From Amycolatopsis orientalis DSM 43388 (GTDB lineage: Bacteria; Actinomycetota; Actinomycetes; Mycobacteriales; Pseudonocardiaceae): 64,000 bases of DNA. Below are positions 9,267 through 16,344 of the stretch, in pieces (positions within the stretch are counted from its first letter, which is position 1; every line of letters begins with the position of its first letter). The stretch lies in NCBI RefSeq assembly GCF_000411975.1, contig NZ_ASXG01000170.1, positions 49,678 to 113,677 on the forward strand, written 5' to 3'. The notes below the pieces were generated by a model. That model did no database searches. It had not been told where the DNA came from and saw only the letters and a list, made by a program, of their open reading frames with translations. A program made the position numbers and the translations under genes.

Positions 9267-9279
9267 TACCGTAGAGGGG
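9267..9279 (+). promoter_or_regulatory. Candidate -10 of a leaderless SURF1 transcript
   Basis: TACCGT (9267-9272) matches the TANNNT -10 pattern. It lies 6 bases before the GTG start at 9279, the geometry typical of leaderless actinobacterial mRNAs. I see no convincing ribosome binding site in between. Confidence 0.4.
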
Positions 9280-10109
9280 TGCGGTTGCGGTTTCTGCTCC
9301 GGCCGGGATGGCTGGCGTTGACAGTGGTGGTGTTCACCTTCGCCATCTGCTGTTACACGTTGCTGGCCCCGTGGCAGTTCCGCCGCGACAACGAGCAGGT
9401 CACCCAGAACAACGCGCTGACCACGTCGTTCACCGCGAAGCCCGCGCCCGCGGCCCAGCTGCTGCCGCCCGGGACGAAGCCGGACAAGAACACCGAGTGG
9501 CACCTCGTGTCGATCACCGGCACGTACCTGCCTTCGGCCGAGGTGGTCGCGCGGCTGCGCACTGTGCAGGGCGAAGGCGCGTACGAAGTTCTCACCCCGC
9601 TTCGCGCTACTGACGGCACTGTGTACCTCATCGACCGCGGCTATGTGGGGCTCAGCAGCAATTCCGGTGTGCTCCCGTACGCAGCCGCGCCGGGCGGACA
9701 GGTGACGGTCGTCGCGCGCGTGCGAAGCGACGAGACCGACCCGAAGAACCGCGAAGCGTTCGCCGACGCGTCGACGAACGGCAAGCTGCAGAGCTACACC
9801 GTTGACTCGCGCGTGGTGGCGAAGGCTTCTGGCCTCACCATCCGGCCGGGGTACTTCCAGCTCGACGCGAACCAGCCCGGCGTGCTCAGCCCGCTGCCGC
9901 TGCCGCAGCTGGAGTCGGGGCCGTACTTCTCGTACGCGCTGCAGTGGCTGGCGTTCGGCACGATGGCGTTGCTGGGCTGGCTGTACTTCACGATCCGCGA
10001 ACTGCGTCCGGGCGGTGCGCTGACGACCGAGCGCCCGCAGCGCGGCCGGCGCAAGTCCGTCGCGGAGATGCTCGCCGAAGACGAGGACGAGTACTCGCCG
10101 ACCGCCTGA
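9279..10109 (+). CDS. SURF1-family cytochrome oxidase biogenesis protein
   Basis: 276 residues. An N-terminal membrane span (LALTVVVFTFAICCYTLL) is followed by WQFRRDNE, the conserved SURF1 start, then an extracytoplasmic domain and a second span near the C terminus (FSYALQWLAFGTMALLGWLYF). The family block SYALQWLAFG is intact. The C-terminal 40 residues are charged and cytoplasmic. SURF1 proteins help assemble the haem a-containing cytochrome c oxidase. The start is GTG 9279 with a -10 just upstream. It matches Rv2235 in position. Confidence 0.86.
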   Translation: MRLRFLLRPGWLALTVVVFTFAICCYTLLAPWQFRRDNEQVTQNNALTTSFTAKPAPAAQLLPPGTKPDKNTEWHLVSITGTYLPSAEVVARLRTVQGEGAYEVLTPLRATDGTVYLIDRGYVGLSSNSGVLPYAAAPGGQVTVVARVRSDETDPKNREAFADASTNGKLQSYTVDSRVVAKASGLTIRPGYFQLDANQPGVLSPLPLPQLESGPYFSYALQWLAFGTMALLGWLYFTIRELRPGGALTTERPQRGRRKSVAEMLAEDEDEYSPTA

Positions 10110-10176
10110 GTGGCCTGGTCAATTCTTCGAAAGTTGGCCCTTTGTCGGGGCCACTTCCCGTGGCGATACTGACCGC

Positions 10177-10785
10177 ATGCTGATCCATCCCTGGGACGCC
10201 GCCGACGAGAACGAATGGCGGGAATGGCTCGCCGGACACGATTTCGGCGAACTGGTCGCCGGCGGCCGCGGCCGTGATCTGCCCGTGGTCGTGCCGACGC
10301 ACTTCGTCTTCGACGGCGACGCGACCGTGCGGCTGCACCTCGCCCGGCCGAACCCGGTGTGGCCGCTGCTGGAGGAACACCCGCGCGCGCTGCTGACGGT
10401 GACCGGCGATTACACCTACATCCGCTCGGACTGGAACACCGCCGAGGATCCCGCGCTCGGCGTGCCGACTTCGTACTATGCGAGCGTGCAGCTGGCCTGC
10501 GACGTCCGGCTCGTCGACGATCCCGAGGAGAAGGCCGCGCTGCTGAACCGCCAGCTGGCCCATTTCGAACCCGACGGCAAGCGCACCCCGGTGTCCGCTG
10601 TGGACGCTCCGGACCGGCGGCTGCTGCCCGGGATTCGCGGCGTCGAGCTGACCGTGACCGACGTGCGGGCGAAGTTCAAGTACGGCGGGAACAAGAAATC
10701 CGAAGACCGGCAGCGGATCAAGGCTCATCTGTCCGAACGCGACGGTTACGGCGACGCGGCCGCGGTGGCGCACCTGAAACCCTGA
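10177..10785 (+). CDS. PaiB/Pai2-type FMN-binding protein
   Basis: 202 residues of the FMN-binding negative transcriptional regulator family (B. subtilis PaiB). Recognised blocks are a central beta-barrel segment with VPTHFVF and VRLHLARPNPVW, then TYIRSDWN and VPTSYYASVQLAC. The C-terminal KFKYGGNKKSEDRQRI block fits the family's NQ/K-rich tail. The split-barrel fold binds flavin; a regulatory role is known only for the Bacillus member, and an oxidoreductase role is equally possible. The ATG at 10177 sits 67 bases after the SURF1 stop. The gene is convergent with cobD, with a 4-base gap and no obvious terminator. Confidence 0.8.
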   Translation: MLIHPWDAADENEWREWLAGHDFGELVAGGRGRDLPVVVPTHFVFDGDATVRLHLARPNPVWPLLEEHPRALLTVTGDYTYIRSDWNTAEDPALGVPTSYYASVQLACDVRLVDDPEEKAALLNRQLAHFEPDGKRTPVSAVDAPDRRLLPGIRGVELTVTDVRAKFKYGGNKKSEDRQRIKAHLSERDGYGDAAAVAHLKP

Positions 10786-10789
10786 CGGC

Positions 10790-11689
10790 TCAAGGGGTTC
10801 GGCGACGGACTCCGGACAGCAGCGCCACGAGCACCGACGTACCGGCGGCCAGCCAACCGACCACTCGGGACAGCTCCACCGCGCGCGTCACGTGCCCGGC
10901 GTCCGGATTCCGCCCGACCCCGAGCACCGGCAGCTCCACGACCCCGTGCGGATACTCGGTCCGCCCGCCGACCCGGATCTCCAACGCGCCGGCGAAAGCC
11001 GCCTCGACCCGGCCGGCGTTCGGGCTCGGATGCGCGATCGTGTCCCTCCGCCAGGCCCGCCACGCGCCGCCCGCGGAACCGCCGACCACCGGCGCGCCCG
11101 CGACAGTCAACGCGGCCGCGACCCGGGTCGGCAGGAGGTGCACGAGTTCGTCCAGCCGGTCGATCACCCAGTGCCCGGGAAGCAGCCGCCGGAGCACGCC
11201 GACAGTCCGCGCCGCGAGCAACCCGGGCACGCCCGCGACCGCGCCCCACAGCAACGGGGTGACGACCACTTCGGACGTGTTCTCGGCCAGAGTTTCCACG
11301 GACGCACGGGAAAGCCCGATCGTGCCGAGCCCGTCGGTCACGCGCGGGTCCAGTTCGGACAGTGTGCCGCGCGCCGGGTCGAGACGGCCTTCCTCGAGAT
11401 CGCGGGCCAGTTCCGTCCCCTGCGTGGCCAGCCCGGCCGCGCCGACGACCGCCCAGGTCGCGACTGCCGTCGTGGTCGCCTGCAGGACGGGACTGCGCCG
11501 GCCGGCGCGCTCGGCCAGCACTCCGGCGGCGACGGCCGCGCCCGCGATGCCCAAGCCCGCCGTGCGGCGCGGGCCGGCGGCGGCGACCACCCGGCGGAAG
11601 GCGGTGACCGGCGGCCGTCGCCGCGGATCGCCGAGTGCCCCGTCTGCGGCCAAACCGAGAATCAAGCCGATCGCGCGCGCCGCGCTCAC
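10790..11689 (-). CDS. cobD: Adenosylcobinamide-phosphate synthase
   Basis: 299 residues of the CobD/CbiB family, an integral membrane enzyme that attaches aminopropanol (phosphate) to adenosylcobyric acid in cobalamin synthesis. Diagnostic motifs are ADGALGDPRRRPPVTAF at the N terminus, RASVETLAENTSEVVVTP (conserved ENTsDg block), and HPSPNAGRVEAAFAGAL with the family's PNaG signature. Four to five hydrophobic spans are visible. The start is GTG 11689. It lies 25 bases downstream of the gntR stop on the same strand. No other cobalamin genes and no cobalamin riboswitch are visible. In M. tuberculosis cobD (Rv2236c) also neighbours SURF1. Confidence 0.88.
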   Translation of the reverse strand: MSAARAIGLILGLAADGALGDPRRRPPVTAFRRVVAAAGPRRTAGLGIAGAAVAAGVLAERAGRRSPVLQATTTAVATWAVVGAAGLATQGTELARDLEEGRLDPARGTLSELDPRVTDGLGTIGLSRASVETLAENTSEVVVTPLLWGAVAGVPGLLAARTVGVLRRLLPGHWVIDRLDELVHLLPTRVAAALTVAGAPVVGGSAGGAWRAWRRDTIAHPSPNAGRVEAAFAGALEIRVGGRTEYPHGVVELPVLGVGRNPDAGHVTRAVELSRVVGWLAAGTSVLVALLSGVRRRTP

Positions 11690-11714
11690 CTGTAGCCCCC
11701 CGAACGTGGACGAT

Positions 11715-12422
11715 TCAGCCGCCGAGATTACTCGACACCGCGGCGGCGATTTCGTCGCGTGCCTGCTCCACGATGTCGCGCATCGCGCGTTCGGCGCGCT
11801 CCGCGTCGGCGAGGTCGATCGCCTCGGCGACTTCGACGTGCAGCGCGACTGCCTCGGGCTGCGGTTCCTCCGGCATCAGGCCGTGCCCGGTGCGGCCGGC
11901 GAGCACTTCGGCGACCACGGAGGACAACTGCGCGAACATCGGATTCCGCGACGCGGACAGCAGCAAATCGTGGAATGCGACGTCGTGGCCGAGGAAAGCG
12001 TCGAGGTCGCGGGCCCGCGCTGTCCGCTGGAGGTGCACCGCCAGCGCGCGCAGCCGTCCGCGTTCCTCCGGGGTCGCCCGGAGCGCGGCGAACCGGGCGG
12101 CGCACGGTTCGACGGCCGAGCGCAGTTCGGTCAGCGTGCGCAGCGCGGCGGCCCGGTCCGCGCCGTCGAGCTGCCAGCGGATCAGCCTCGGGTCATAGTG
12201 GTTCCACTCGGCCGGCTCGCGGACGGTGACCCCGACGCGGCGGCGGCTGCTGGTCAACCCCATCGTCTCGAGGACCCGCACGACCTCGCGGGCCACTGTC
12301 CGCGAAGCCCCGTACCGCTCCTGCAGCTCCTCCGAGCGCAGCACCGCGCCCGGCGCCAGCTCGCCGCTCGCGATGGCCGCGCCGAGCTCGTCGAGCATGT
12401 CCTCGTGCCGATCAGTCCCCAC
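11715..12422 (-). CDS. gntR: FadR-type GntR-family regulator of the gluconate genes
   Basis: 235 residues. The N-terminal winged helix-turn-helix (about 5-70) contains GELAPGAVLRSEELQERYG and SRTVAREVVRVLETMGL. The C-terminal all-helical FadR (FCD) ligand domain includes metal-site histidines in FLGHDVAFHDLLLSASRNPMF and ALHVEVAEAI. It probably represses gntK-gntP and itself, with gluconate or 6-phosphogluconate as inducer (inference from divergent position). The 102-base intergenic region holds two palindromes, described separately. The start is GTG 12422. Confidence 0.86.
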   Translation of the reverse strand: MGTDRHEDMLDELGAAIASGELAPGAVLRSEELQERYGASRTVAREVVRVLETMGLTSSRRRVGVTVREPAEWNHYDPRLIRWQLDGADRAAALRTLTELRSAVEPCAARFAALRATPEERGRLRALAVHLQRTARARDLDAFLGHDVAFHDLLLSASRNPMFAQLSSVVAEVLAGRTGHGLMPEEPQPEAVALHVEVAEAIDLADAERAERAMRDIVEQARDEIAAAVSSNLGG

Positions 12423-12450
12423 CAGCTCAACTTAACGCTCTGACTCGATT

Positions 12451-12482
12451 AAGTACTACTTCTTCTTGATTAAGTAGTACTT
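12451..12482. promoter_or_regulatory. Two GntR operators, AAGTA-N-TACTT
   Basis: Two 11-bp perfect palindromes, AAGTACTACTT (12451-12461) and AAGTAGTACTT (12472-12482), differ only in the central base. Their centres are 21 bp apart, two helical turns, so two repressor dimers would sit on the same DNA face. Both are preceded by GATT. They lie between divergent gntR and gntK. FadR-type GntR proteins bind short palindromes of this kind; assignment to this GntR is by position. Confidence 0.75.
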
Positions 12483-12524
12483 TTGAGTTTGACTCTCCAG
12501 GGCACAAAGACGTGGGAGGTGCGC

Positions 12525-13019
12525 ATGACGGTCATCGTGGTGATGGGCGTATCGGGCTCGGGCAAGACGACGGTCGGCACGGCGCTCGCGAAGGAACTCG
12601 GGACCGTCTACGCCGAAGCGGACACCTTCCACCCGCGAGCGAACATCGAGAAGATGACCGCCGGGCACCCGCTGAACGACGAGGACCGGGCCCCGTGGCT
12701 CGCCGCGATCGCGGAGTGGATCGGCAAGCACCACGAAGACGGCGCGGTGGTCAGTTCGTCCGCGCTGAAGCGGCGCTACCGCGACGTGCTGCGCGGCGGC
12801 GGGGACGTGTGGTTCCTGCACCTGCACGGCTCGCGCGAACTCCTGGCCGAGCGGATGAAGACCCGCAGCGGCCACTTCATGCCGGTCTCGCTGCTCGATT
12901 CCCAGCTCGCCGACCTCGAACCGCTGGAAGCGGACGAGCCAGGAGCGACCTTCGACATCACCCTCCCGCCCGCCGACCTCGTCGCGTCGGCGCTGAAAGC
13001 GTTCCAGGAGCGCGCATGA
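12525..13019 (+). CDS. gntK: Gluconokinase
   Basis: 164 residues, the usual length for GntK/IdnK-type kinases. It phosphorylates gluconate to 6-phosphogluconate with ATP, feeding the pentose phosphate pathway. The Walker A GVSGSGKTT lies at residues 8-16, followed by ADTFHPRANIEKMTAGHPLNDEDRAPWL, the gluconate-binding signature. CSALKRRYRD-like SSALKRRYRDVLR and SGHFMPVSLLDSQ are also conserved. The ATG at 12525 has a good ribosome binding site, GGGAGG at 12514-12519. The stop overlaps the permease start as ATGA, so the two are translationally coupled. Confidence 0.95.
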   Translation: MTVIVVMGVSGSGKTTVGTALAKELGTVYAEADTFHPRANIEKMTAGHPLNDEDRAPWLAAIAEWIGKHHEDGAVVSSSALKRRYRDVLRGGGDVWFLHLHGSRELLAERMKTRSGHFMPVSLLDSQLADLEPLEADEPGATFDITLPPADLVASALKAFQERA

Positions 13020-14383
13020 CCATCCTCGCCGCCGGCTGGACCGGCCACGACACCCGCCTGATCCTCGCCACGGTGCTGGCCATCGCCGTGATCGTGGTGC
13101 TGATCAGCAAGGTCAAACTGCATCCGCTGCTCGCGCTCACACTGGGCTCCGGCGCGCTCGGCCTGGTCGCCGGAATGCCGGTCGACAAACTGCTGAAGAG
13201 CTTCACGAACGGCGTCGGCAGCACCGTCGCGTCCGTCGGGGTGCTGATCGCTTTCGGCGCGATGCTGGGCAAACTGCTCGCCGACTCCGGCGGCGCGGAC
13301 CGGATCGTGGACACCGTGCTCGGCCGGGTCCGCGGGCCCGGGCTGCCGTGGGCGATGGCGCTCGTGGCCGCGCTGATCGGGTTGCCGATGTTCTTCGAAA
13401 TCGGCCTCGTGATGCTGATCCCGGTGGTGCTGCTGGTCGCCAAGCGCAGCGGGAAACCGGTGCTGCTGCTGGGGATTCCCGCGCTGGCCGGGCTGTCGGT
13501 GCTGCACGGCCTGATCCCGCCGCACCCCGGCCCGCTGGCCGCCGCCGGTTCGCTGAACGCCAACGTCGGCCTCACCCTGGGCCTCGGGCTGCTGGTCGGC
13601 CTTCCCACGGTGATCATCGCCGGTCCGTTGTTCGGCCGCCTCGCCGCCAAGATGGTGCCCGACGCCGCGCCGCCCGCCCGGCTGGTTCCGGAGTCCGAGA
13701 GCACCGACGAAAAGCACCGCCCGAGCTTTGTCGCCACGCTGTCCACGGTGCTGCTGCCGGTGGTCCTGATGCTGGCCAAGGCCCTCGCGGACATCTTGGC
13801 GGGCAAGGGGAACCCGGCCCGCCGCGTCCTGGACTTCATCGGCGACCCGCTCGTCGCGCTCCTGCTGGCGGTGCTGGTCGGCATGGTCGTGCTGGGCCGC
13901 CCGGCACGGCTGAACCGGGAACGGCTGTCGTCGATCATCGGCGATTCCCTCGGCCCGATCGCCGGGATCGTGCTGATCGTGGCCGCCGGCGGCGGGTTCA
14001 AGCAGACCCTCGTGGACGCCGGGGTCGGCGACGTGATCACCAACCTCTCCAAGGGCGCGCACCTGTCCCCGCTGCTGCTCGGCTGGCTGGTCGCGGTGGC
14101 GATCCGCCTGGCGACGGGTTCGGCGACGGTCGCGACGGTCTCCGCGGCGGGCATCGTGGCCCCGCTGGCCGCGACGCTGGACCCGACGCACAACGCGCTG
14201 CTGGTGCTGGCCATCGGCGCCGGATCGCTCTTCTTCTCGCACCTGAACGACGCCGGGTTCTGGCTGGTCAAGGAGTACTTCGGGATGTCGGTCGGCCAGA
14301 CGCTGAAGAGCTGGTCGGTGATGGAAACGGTGATCTCGGTGGTGGCGATCGCGTTGATCCTGCCGCTGGGCGCGTTGCTTTAG
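13016..14383 (+). CDS. gntP: Gluconate permease (GntP family)
   Basis: 455 residues, with 12 or more hydrophobic spans. Family blocks include KLHPLLALTLGSGALGLVAG, GLPMFFEIGLVMLIP, LHGLIPPHPGPLAAA, AAGGGFKQTLVDAGVGD, RLATGSATVATVSAAGI and FFSHLNDAGFWLVKEYFG, the last three being highly conserved in gluconate:H+ symporters. It imports gluconate for the upstream kinase. The ATG at 13016 overlaps the gntK stop by 4 bases. A strong hairpin terminator follows 11 bases after the stop. Confidence 0.94.
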   Translation: MTILAAGWTGHDTRLILATVLAIAVIVVLISKVKLHPLLALTLGSGALGLVAGMPVDKLLKSFTNGVGSTVASVGVLIAFGAMLGKLLADSGGADRIVDTVLGRVRGPGLPWAMALVAALIGLPMFFEIGLVMLIPVVLLVAKRSGKPVLLLGIPALAGLSVLHGLIPPHPGPLAAAGSLNANVGLTLGLGLLVGLPTVIIAGPLFGRLAAKMVPDAAPPARLVPESESTDEKHRPSFVATLSTVLLPVVLMLAKALADILAGKGNPARRVLDFIGDPLVALLLAVLVGMVVLGRPARLNRERLSSIIGDSLGPIAGIVLIVAAGGGFKQTLVDAGVGDVITNLSKGAHLSPLLLGWLVAVAIRLATGSATVATVSAAGIVAPLAATLDPTHNALLVLAIGAGSLFFSHLNDAGFWLVKEYFGMSVGQTLKSWSVMETVISVVAIALILPLGALL

Positions 14384-14394
14384 CGCTCTTCTCC

Positions 14395-14430
14395 GGCCGC
14401 TGGGCTCCGCTCGCGTGGAGCCCAGCGGCC
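14395..14430 (+). terminator. Terminator hairpin after the gluconate operon
   Basis: A perfect 14-bp inverted repeat: GGCCGCTGGGCTCC (14395-14408), an 8-base loop, and GGAGCCCAGCGGCC (14417-14430). It is followed by GTTCTTCC, a weak T-rich tail, as is usual in actinomycetes. It separates gntP from the ArsR promoter, which begins 11 bases later. Confidence 0.85.
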
Positions 14431-14440
14431 GTTCTTCCGG

Positions 14441-14477
14441 TTGACATGTGACCTTTTGGTCACCTATCCTCGGCGTG
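14441..14477 (+). promoter_or_regulatory. Leaderless ArsR promoter with embedded operator
   Basis: The -35 TTGACA (14441-14446) and -10 TATCCT (14465-14470) are separated by 18 bp. The 16-bp palindrome GTGACC-TTTT-GGTCAC (14448-14463) fills the spacer. Translation begins at GTG 14477, 6 bases after the -10, so the transcript should be leaderless. A repressor bound to the palindrome would block RNA polymerase; autoregulation by the ArsR encoded next is the obvious reading. Confidence 0.75.
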
Positions 14478-14818
14478 TGCCCGACGAGGACCTGGTTTTC
14501 AAGGCTCTGGCGGATCCGACCCGCCGGTTCCTGCTCGACCTGCTCTACGAGCGCGACGGCCGCACGCTCACCGAGCTGGAGTCCGAAGTGGACATGACCC
14601 GGTTCGGGGTGATGAAGCACCTCAAGCTGCTCGAGGAGGCCGAGCTGGTCACCTCGCGCAAGGAGGGGCGGGAGAAACGGCATTTCCTGAACCCGGTCCC
14701 GATCCGCCAGATCCACGACCGCTGGATCGACAAGTACACCGCACACCACACCTCGGCATTGCTGGACCTCAAGGCCCAGCTCGAAGCCGAAGAAACCTTG
14801 AAGGAGCCCGGAAAATGA
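14477..14818 (+). CDS. ArsR-family winged-helix regulator
   Basis: 113 residues. VFKALADPTRRFLLDLL is the ArsR N-terminal helix, TELESEVDMTRFGVMKHLKLLEEAELV the helix-turn-helix, and KEGREKRHFLNPVPI the beta wing. There is no metal-binding cysteine motif (no CVC or similar; the protein has no cysteine), so this belongs to the non-metal ArsR group that pairs with SRPBCC proteins, not to an arsenic sensor. The GTG at 14477 is fixed by the adjacent -10 and by the family N terminus. The stop overlaps the next gene as ATGA. Autorepression through the palindrome in its own promoter is likely. Confidence 0.88.
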   Translation: MPDEDLVFKALADPTRRFLLDLLYERDGRTLTELESEVDMTRFGVMKHLKLLEEAELVTSRKEGREKRHFLNPVPIRQIHDRWIDKYTAHHTSALLDLKAQLEAEETLKEPGK

Positions 14819-15324
14819 GCGACACCACGACCGTGCAGGTCCACCGCGTCTACATCAAGGCCACCCCGCAGGCGGTGTGGGACGCCATCACCAAGCCGGA
14901 ATGGACCGCGAAGTACGGCTACACCGGCCTGGCCGAGTTCGACCTCAAGCGCGGCGGCAAGCACCGCACCAAGCCGACCCAGGAGTTCATCGACTCCGGT
15001 TTCACCAGCGATCTCGTCAACGGCGAAGTGCTCGAGGTCGATCCGCCGCGCAAACTGGTGATCACGTGGAAACTGCAGATGGACCCGAGCCTCGTCGCCG
15101 AGCCGTACACCACGCTCACCTACGACATCGAGGAAACGCAGACCGCGGGCACCCGGCTCACCGTCACCCACGACGTCACCGGCGCGCCGAACCACGCGGC
15201 ACTGGTGTCCGGTCAGCACGAGGACATCAACGCCGGCCCGGGCGAGAACGCGGGCGGCGGCTGGGCGTGGGTCCTGTCCGACCTGAAGTCCGTTTTGGAG
15301 ACGGGCAAGAACCTCACGGCCTGA
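14815..15324 (+). CDS. SRPBCC / AHSA1-like domain protein
   Basis: 169 residues of the Bet v1-like (START/AHSA1) fold: VYIKATPQAVWDAITKPEWTAKYGY at the N terminus, a middle strand region ending DPPRKLVITW, and the closing helix GGGWAWVLSDLKSVLETG. Such proteins bind small hydrophobic ligands. Pairing with an ArsR regulator through a 4-base ATGA overlap is common in actinobacteria and suggests they share a ligand or stress response. The ligand is unknown. It is convergent with the sugar operon, with a bidirectional terminator in between. Confidence 0.85.
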   Translation: MSDTTTVQVHRVYIKATPQAVWDAITKPEWTAKYGYTGLAEFDLKRGGKHRTKPTQEFIDSGFTSDLVNGEVLEVDPPRKLVITWKLQMDPSLVAEPYTTLTYDIEETQTAGTRLTVTHDVTGAPNHAALVSGQHEDINAGPGENAGGGWAWVLSDLKSVLETGKNLTA

Positions 15325-15331
15325 GGCGAGG

Positions 15332-15361
15332 GTGGGGTGGCCGCCTCGGCAGCCACCCCAC
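15332..15361. terminator. Bidirectional terminator hairpin
   Basis: A perfect 10-bp inverted repeat: GTGGGGTGGC (15332-15341), a 10-base loop, and GCCACCCCAC (15352-15361). It sits between the converging SRPBCC gene and the last gene of the sugar operon, and could stop transcripts from both sides. Confidence 0.7.
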
Positions 15362-15363
15362 GG

Positions 15364-16344
15364 TCATGCTCGTTGCGTCGCGGCTTTCAATGCCGCCTTC
15401 GCGGAGTCAGCTGCCCCGATCTTGTCCAAACCGAACAGTGCGGCCCCGACCACCGGGTTCACTTCCACCACGCGCACCTGCGCGCGCGGGGCCACCTTCA
15501 GACACCGCCGTTCGATGTCCGCGATCACCGACGCGCTCACGCCGGTCAGCACGCCGCCGCCGAGGATGACCTCGGGGGCTGACGTCGTGAGGTCCAGGCG
15601 GCGCATGATCGCGGCGACCAGCAGGCTCACTTCCTCGGCGAACCGGGTCACCACGTCTTGCGCGACCTCGTCGCCGGACGCGGCCACTTCGAACAGCAGC
15701 GGGCAGAGTCCGTGGATCGAGGCCGCGTCGATCTCCTCGAAATGCAGGCCCTGCACCACATCCAGCAGGGTCGAGGCACCGTAGTACTCCGCGACCGCCG
15801 ATTCCAGCGCAGTCCGCGGACCGCGGCCGTCCTCCGCGCGGACGGCCCACCACAGCGCTTCCTCGCCCAGCCGGTAACCGCCGCCCCAGTCGCCGGACAC
15901 CTTGCCCAGCGCGGGAAACCGATACGACCGGCCGTCCGGGGCGAAGCCCGCGCCGTTGATGCCCGCACCGCACACCACTGCTACCCCGGTTCCGTCGGAG
16001 CTTCCGGCGCGCAACAAGGCGAGCACGTCGTTTCCGACGTCCAAAGTGGAACTCCAGCCGCGCCCGGACAACGCCTTGTGCAGCGCCGCTTCTTCCCGGG
16101 GGAAGTCAAGGCCGGCCAGATAAGCCGAGGTGTGCACGGCGAACGGCGGTTCGGTCGGCAATCCGCCGGAGCGAAGGGCTTCCTGGACGAACTCTTCCAA
16201 TGCGGCAACGCATCCGTCGACCCCGACGCGCTGGGGAGAAACGCCGGGGCCGCGGGACGCGCCGAGCACGACACCGTCCCGCGAAACCACCAGCACTTCG
16301 GTCTTGCTGTTCCCCCCGTCGATCGCGACGACGGCGTCGCTCAT
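15364..16344 (-). CDS. BadF/BadG-type sugar kinase (N-acetylglucosamine kinase-like)
   Basis: 326 residues of the ASKHA fold. VVAIDGGNSKTEVLVV is the phosphate-1 loop, CGAGINGAGFAPDGR the phosphate-2 loop, SGDWGGGYRLGEEALWW the family signature, and VILGGGVLTG the adenosine loop. The eukaryotic NAGK / BadF-BcrA group fits best, so a hexosamine or hexose kinase role is likely. It is the final gene of a six-gene operon and overlaps the GH4 gene by 4 bases (ATGA at 16341-16344). It probably phosphorylates the sugar released or imported by the upstream products. Confidence 0.85.
   Translation of the reverse strand: MSDAVVAIDGGNSKTEVLVVSRDGVVLGASRGPGVSPQRVGVDGCVAALEEFVQEALRSGGLPTEPPFAVHTSAYLAGLDFPREEAALHKALSGRGWSSTLDVGNDVLALLRAGSSDGTGVAVVCGAGINGAGFAPDGRSYRFPALGKVSGDWGGGYRLGEEALWWAVRAEDGRGPRTALESAVAEYYGASTLLDVVQGLHFEEIDAASIHGLCPLLFEVAASGDEVAQDVVTRFAEEVSLLVAAIMRRLDLTTSAPEVILGGGVLTGVSASVIADIERRCLKVAPRAQVRVVEVNPVVGAALFGLDKIGAADSAKAALKAATQRA

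Noticed and set aside
10680..11710. Cobalamin riboswitch near cobD
   Set aside because: Only 25 bases separate cobD from the upstream gntR gene and no B12-box sequence is visible.
14477..14818. Arsenic-responsive ArsR linked to the ArsB-like permease at 2.9 kb
   Set aside because: The regulator has no cysteine metal site, is 10 kb away, and is translationally coupled to an SRPBCC gene.
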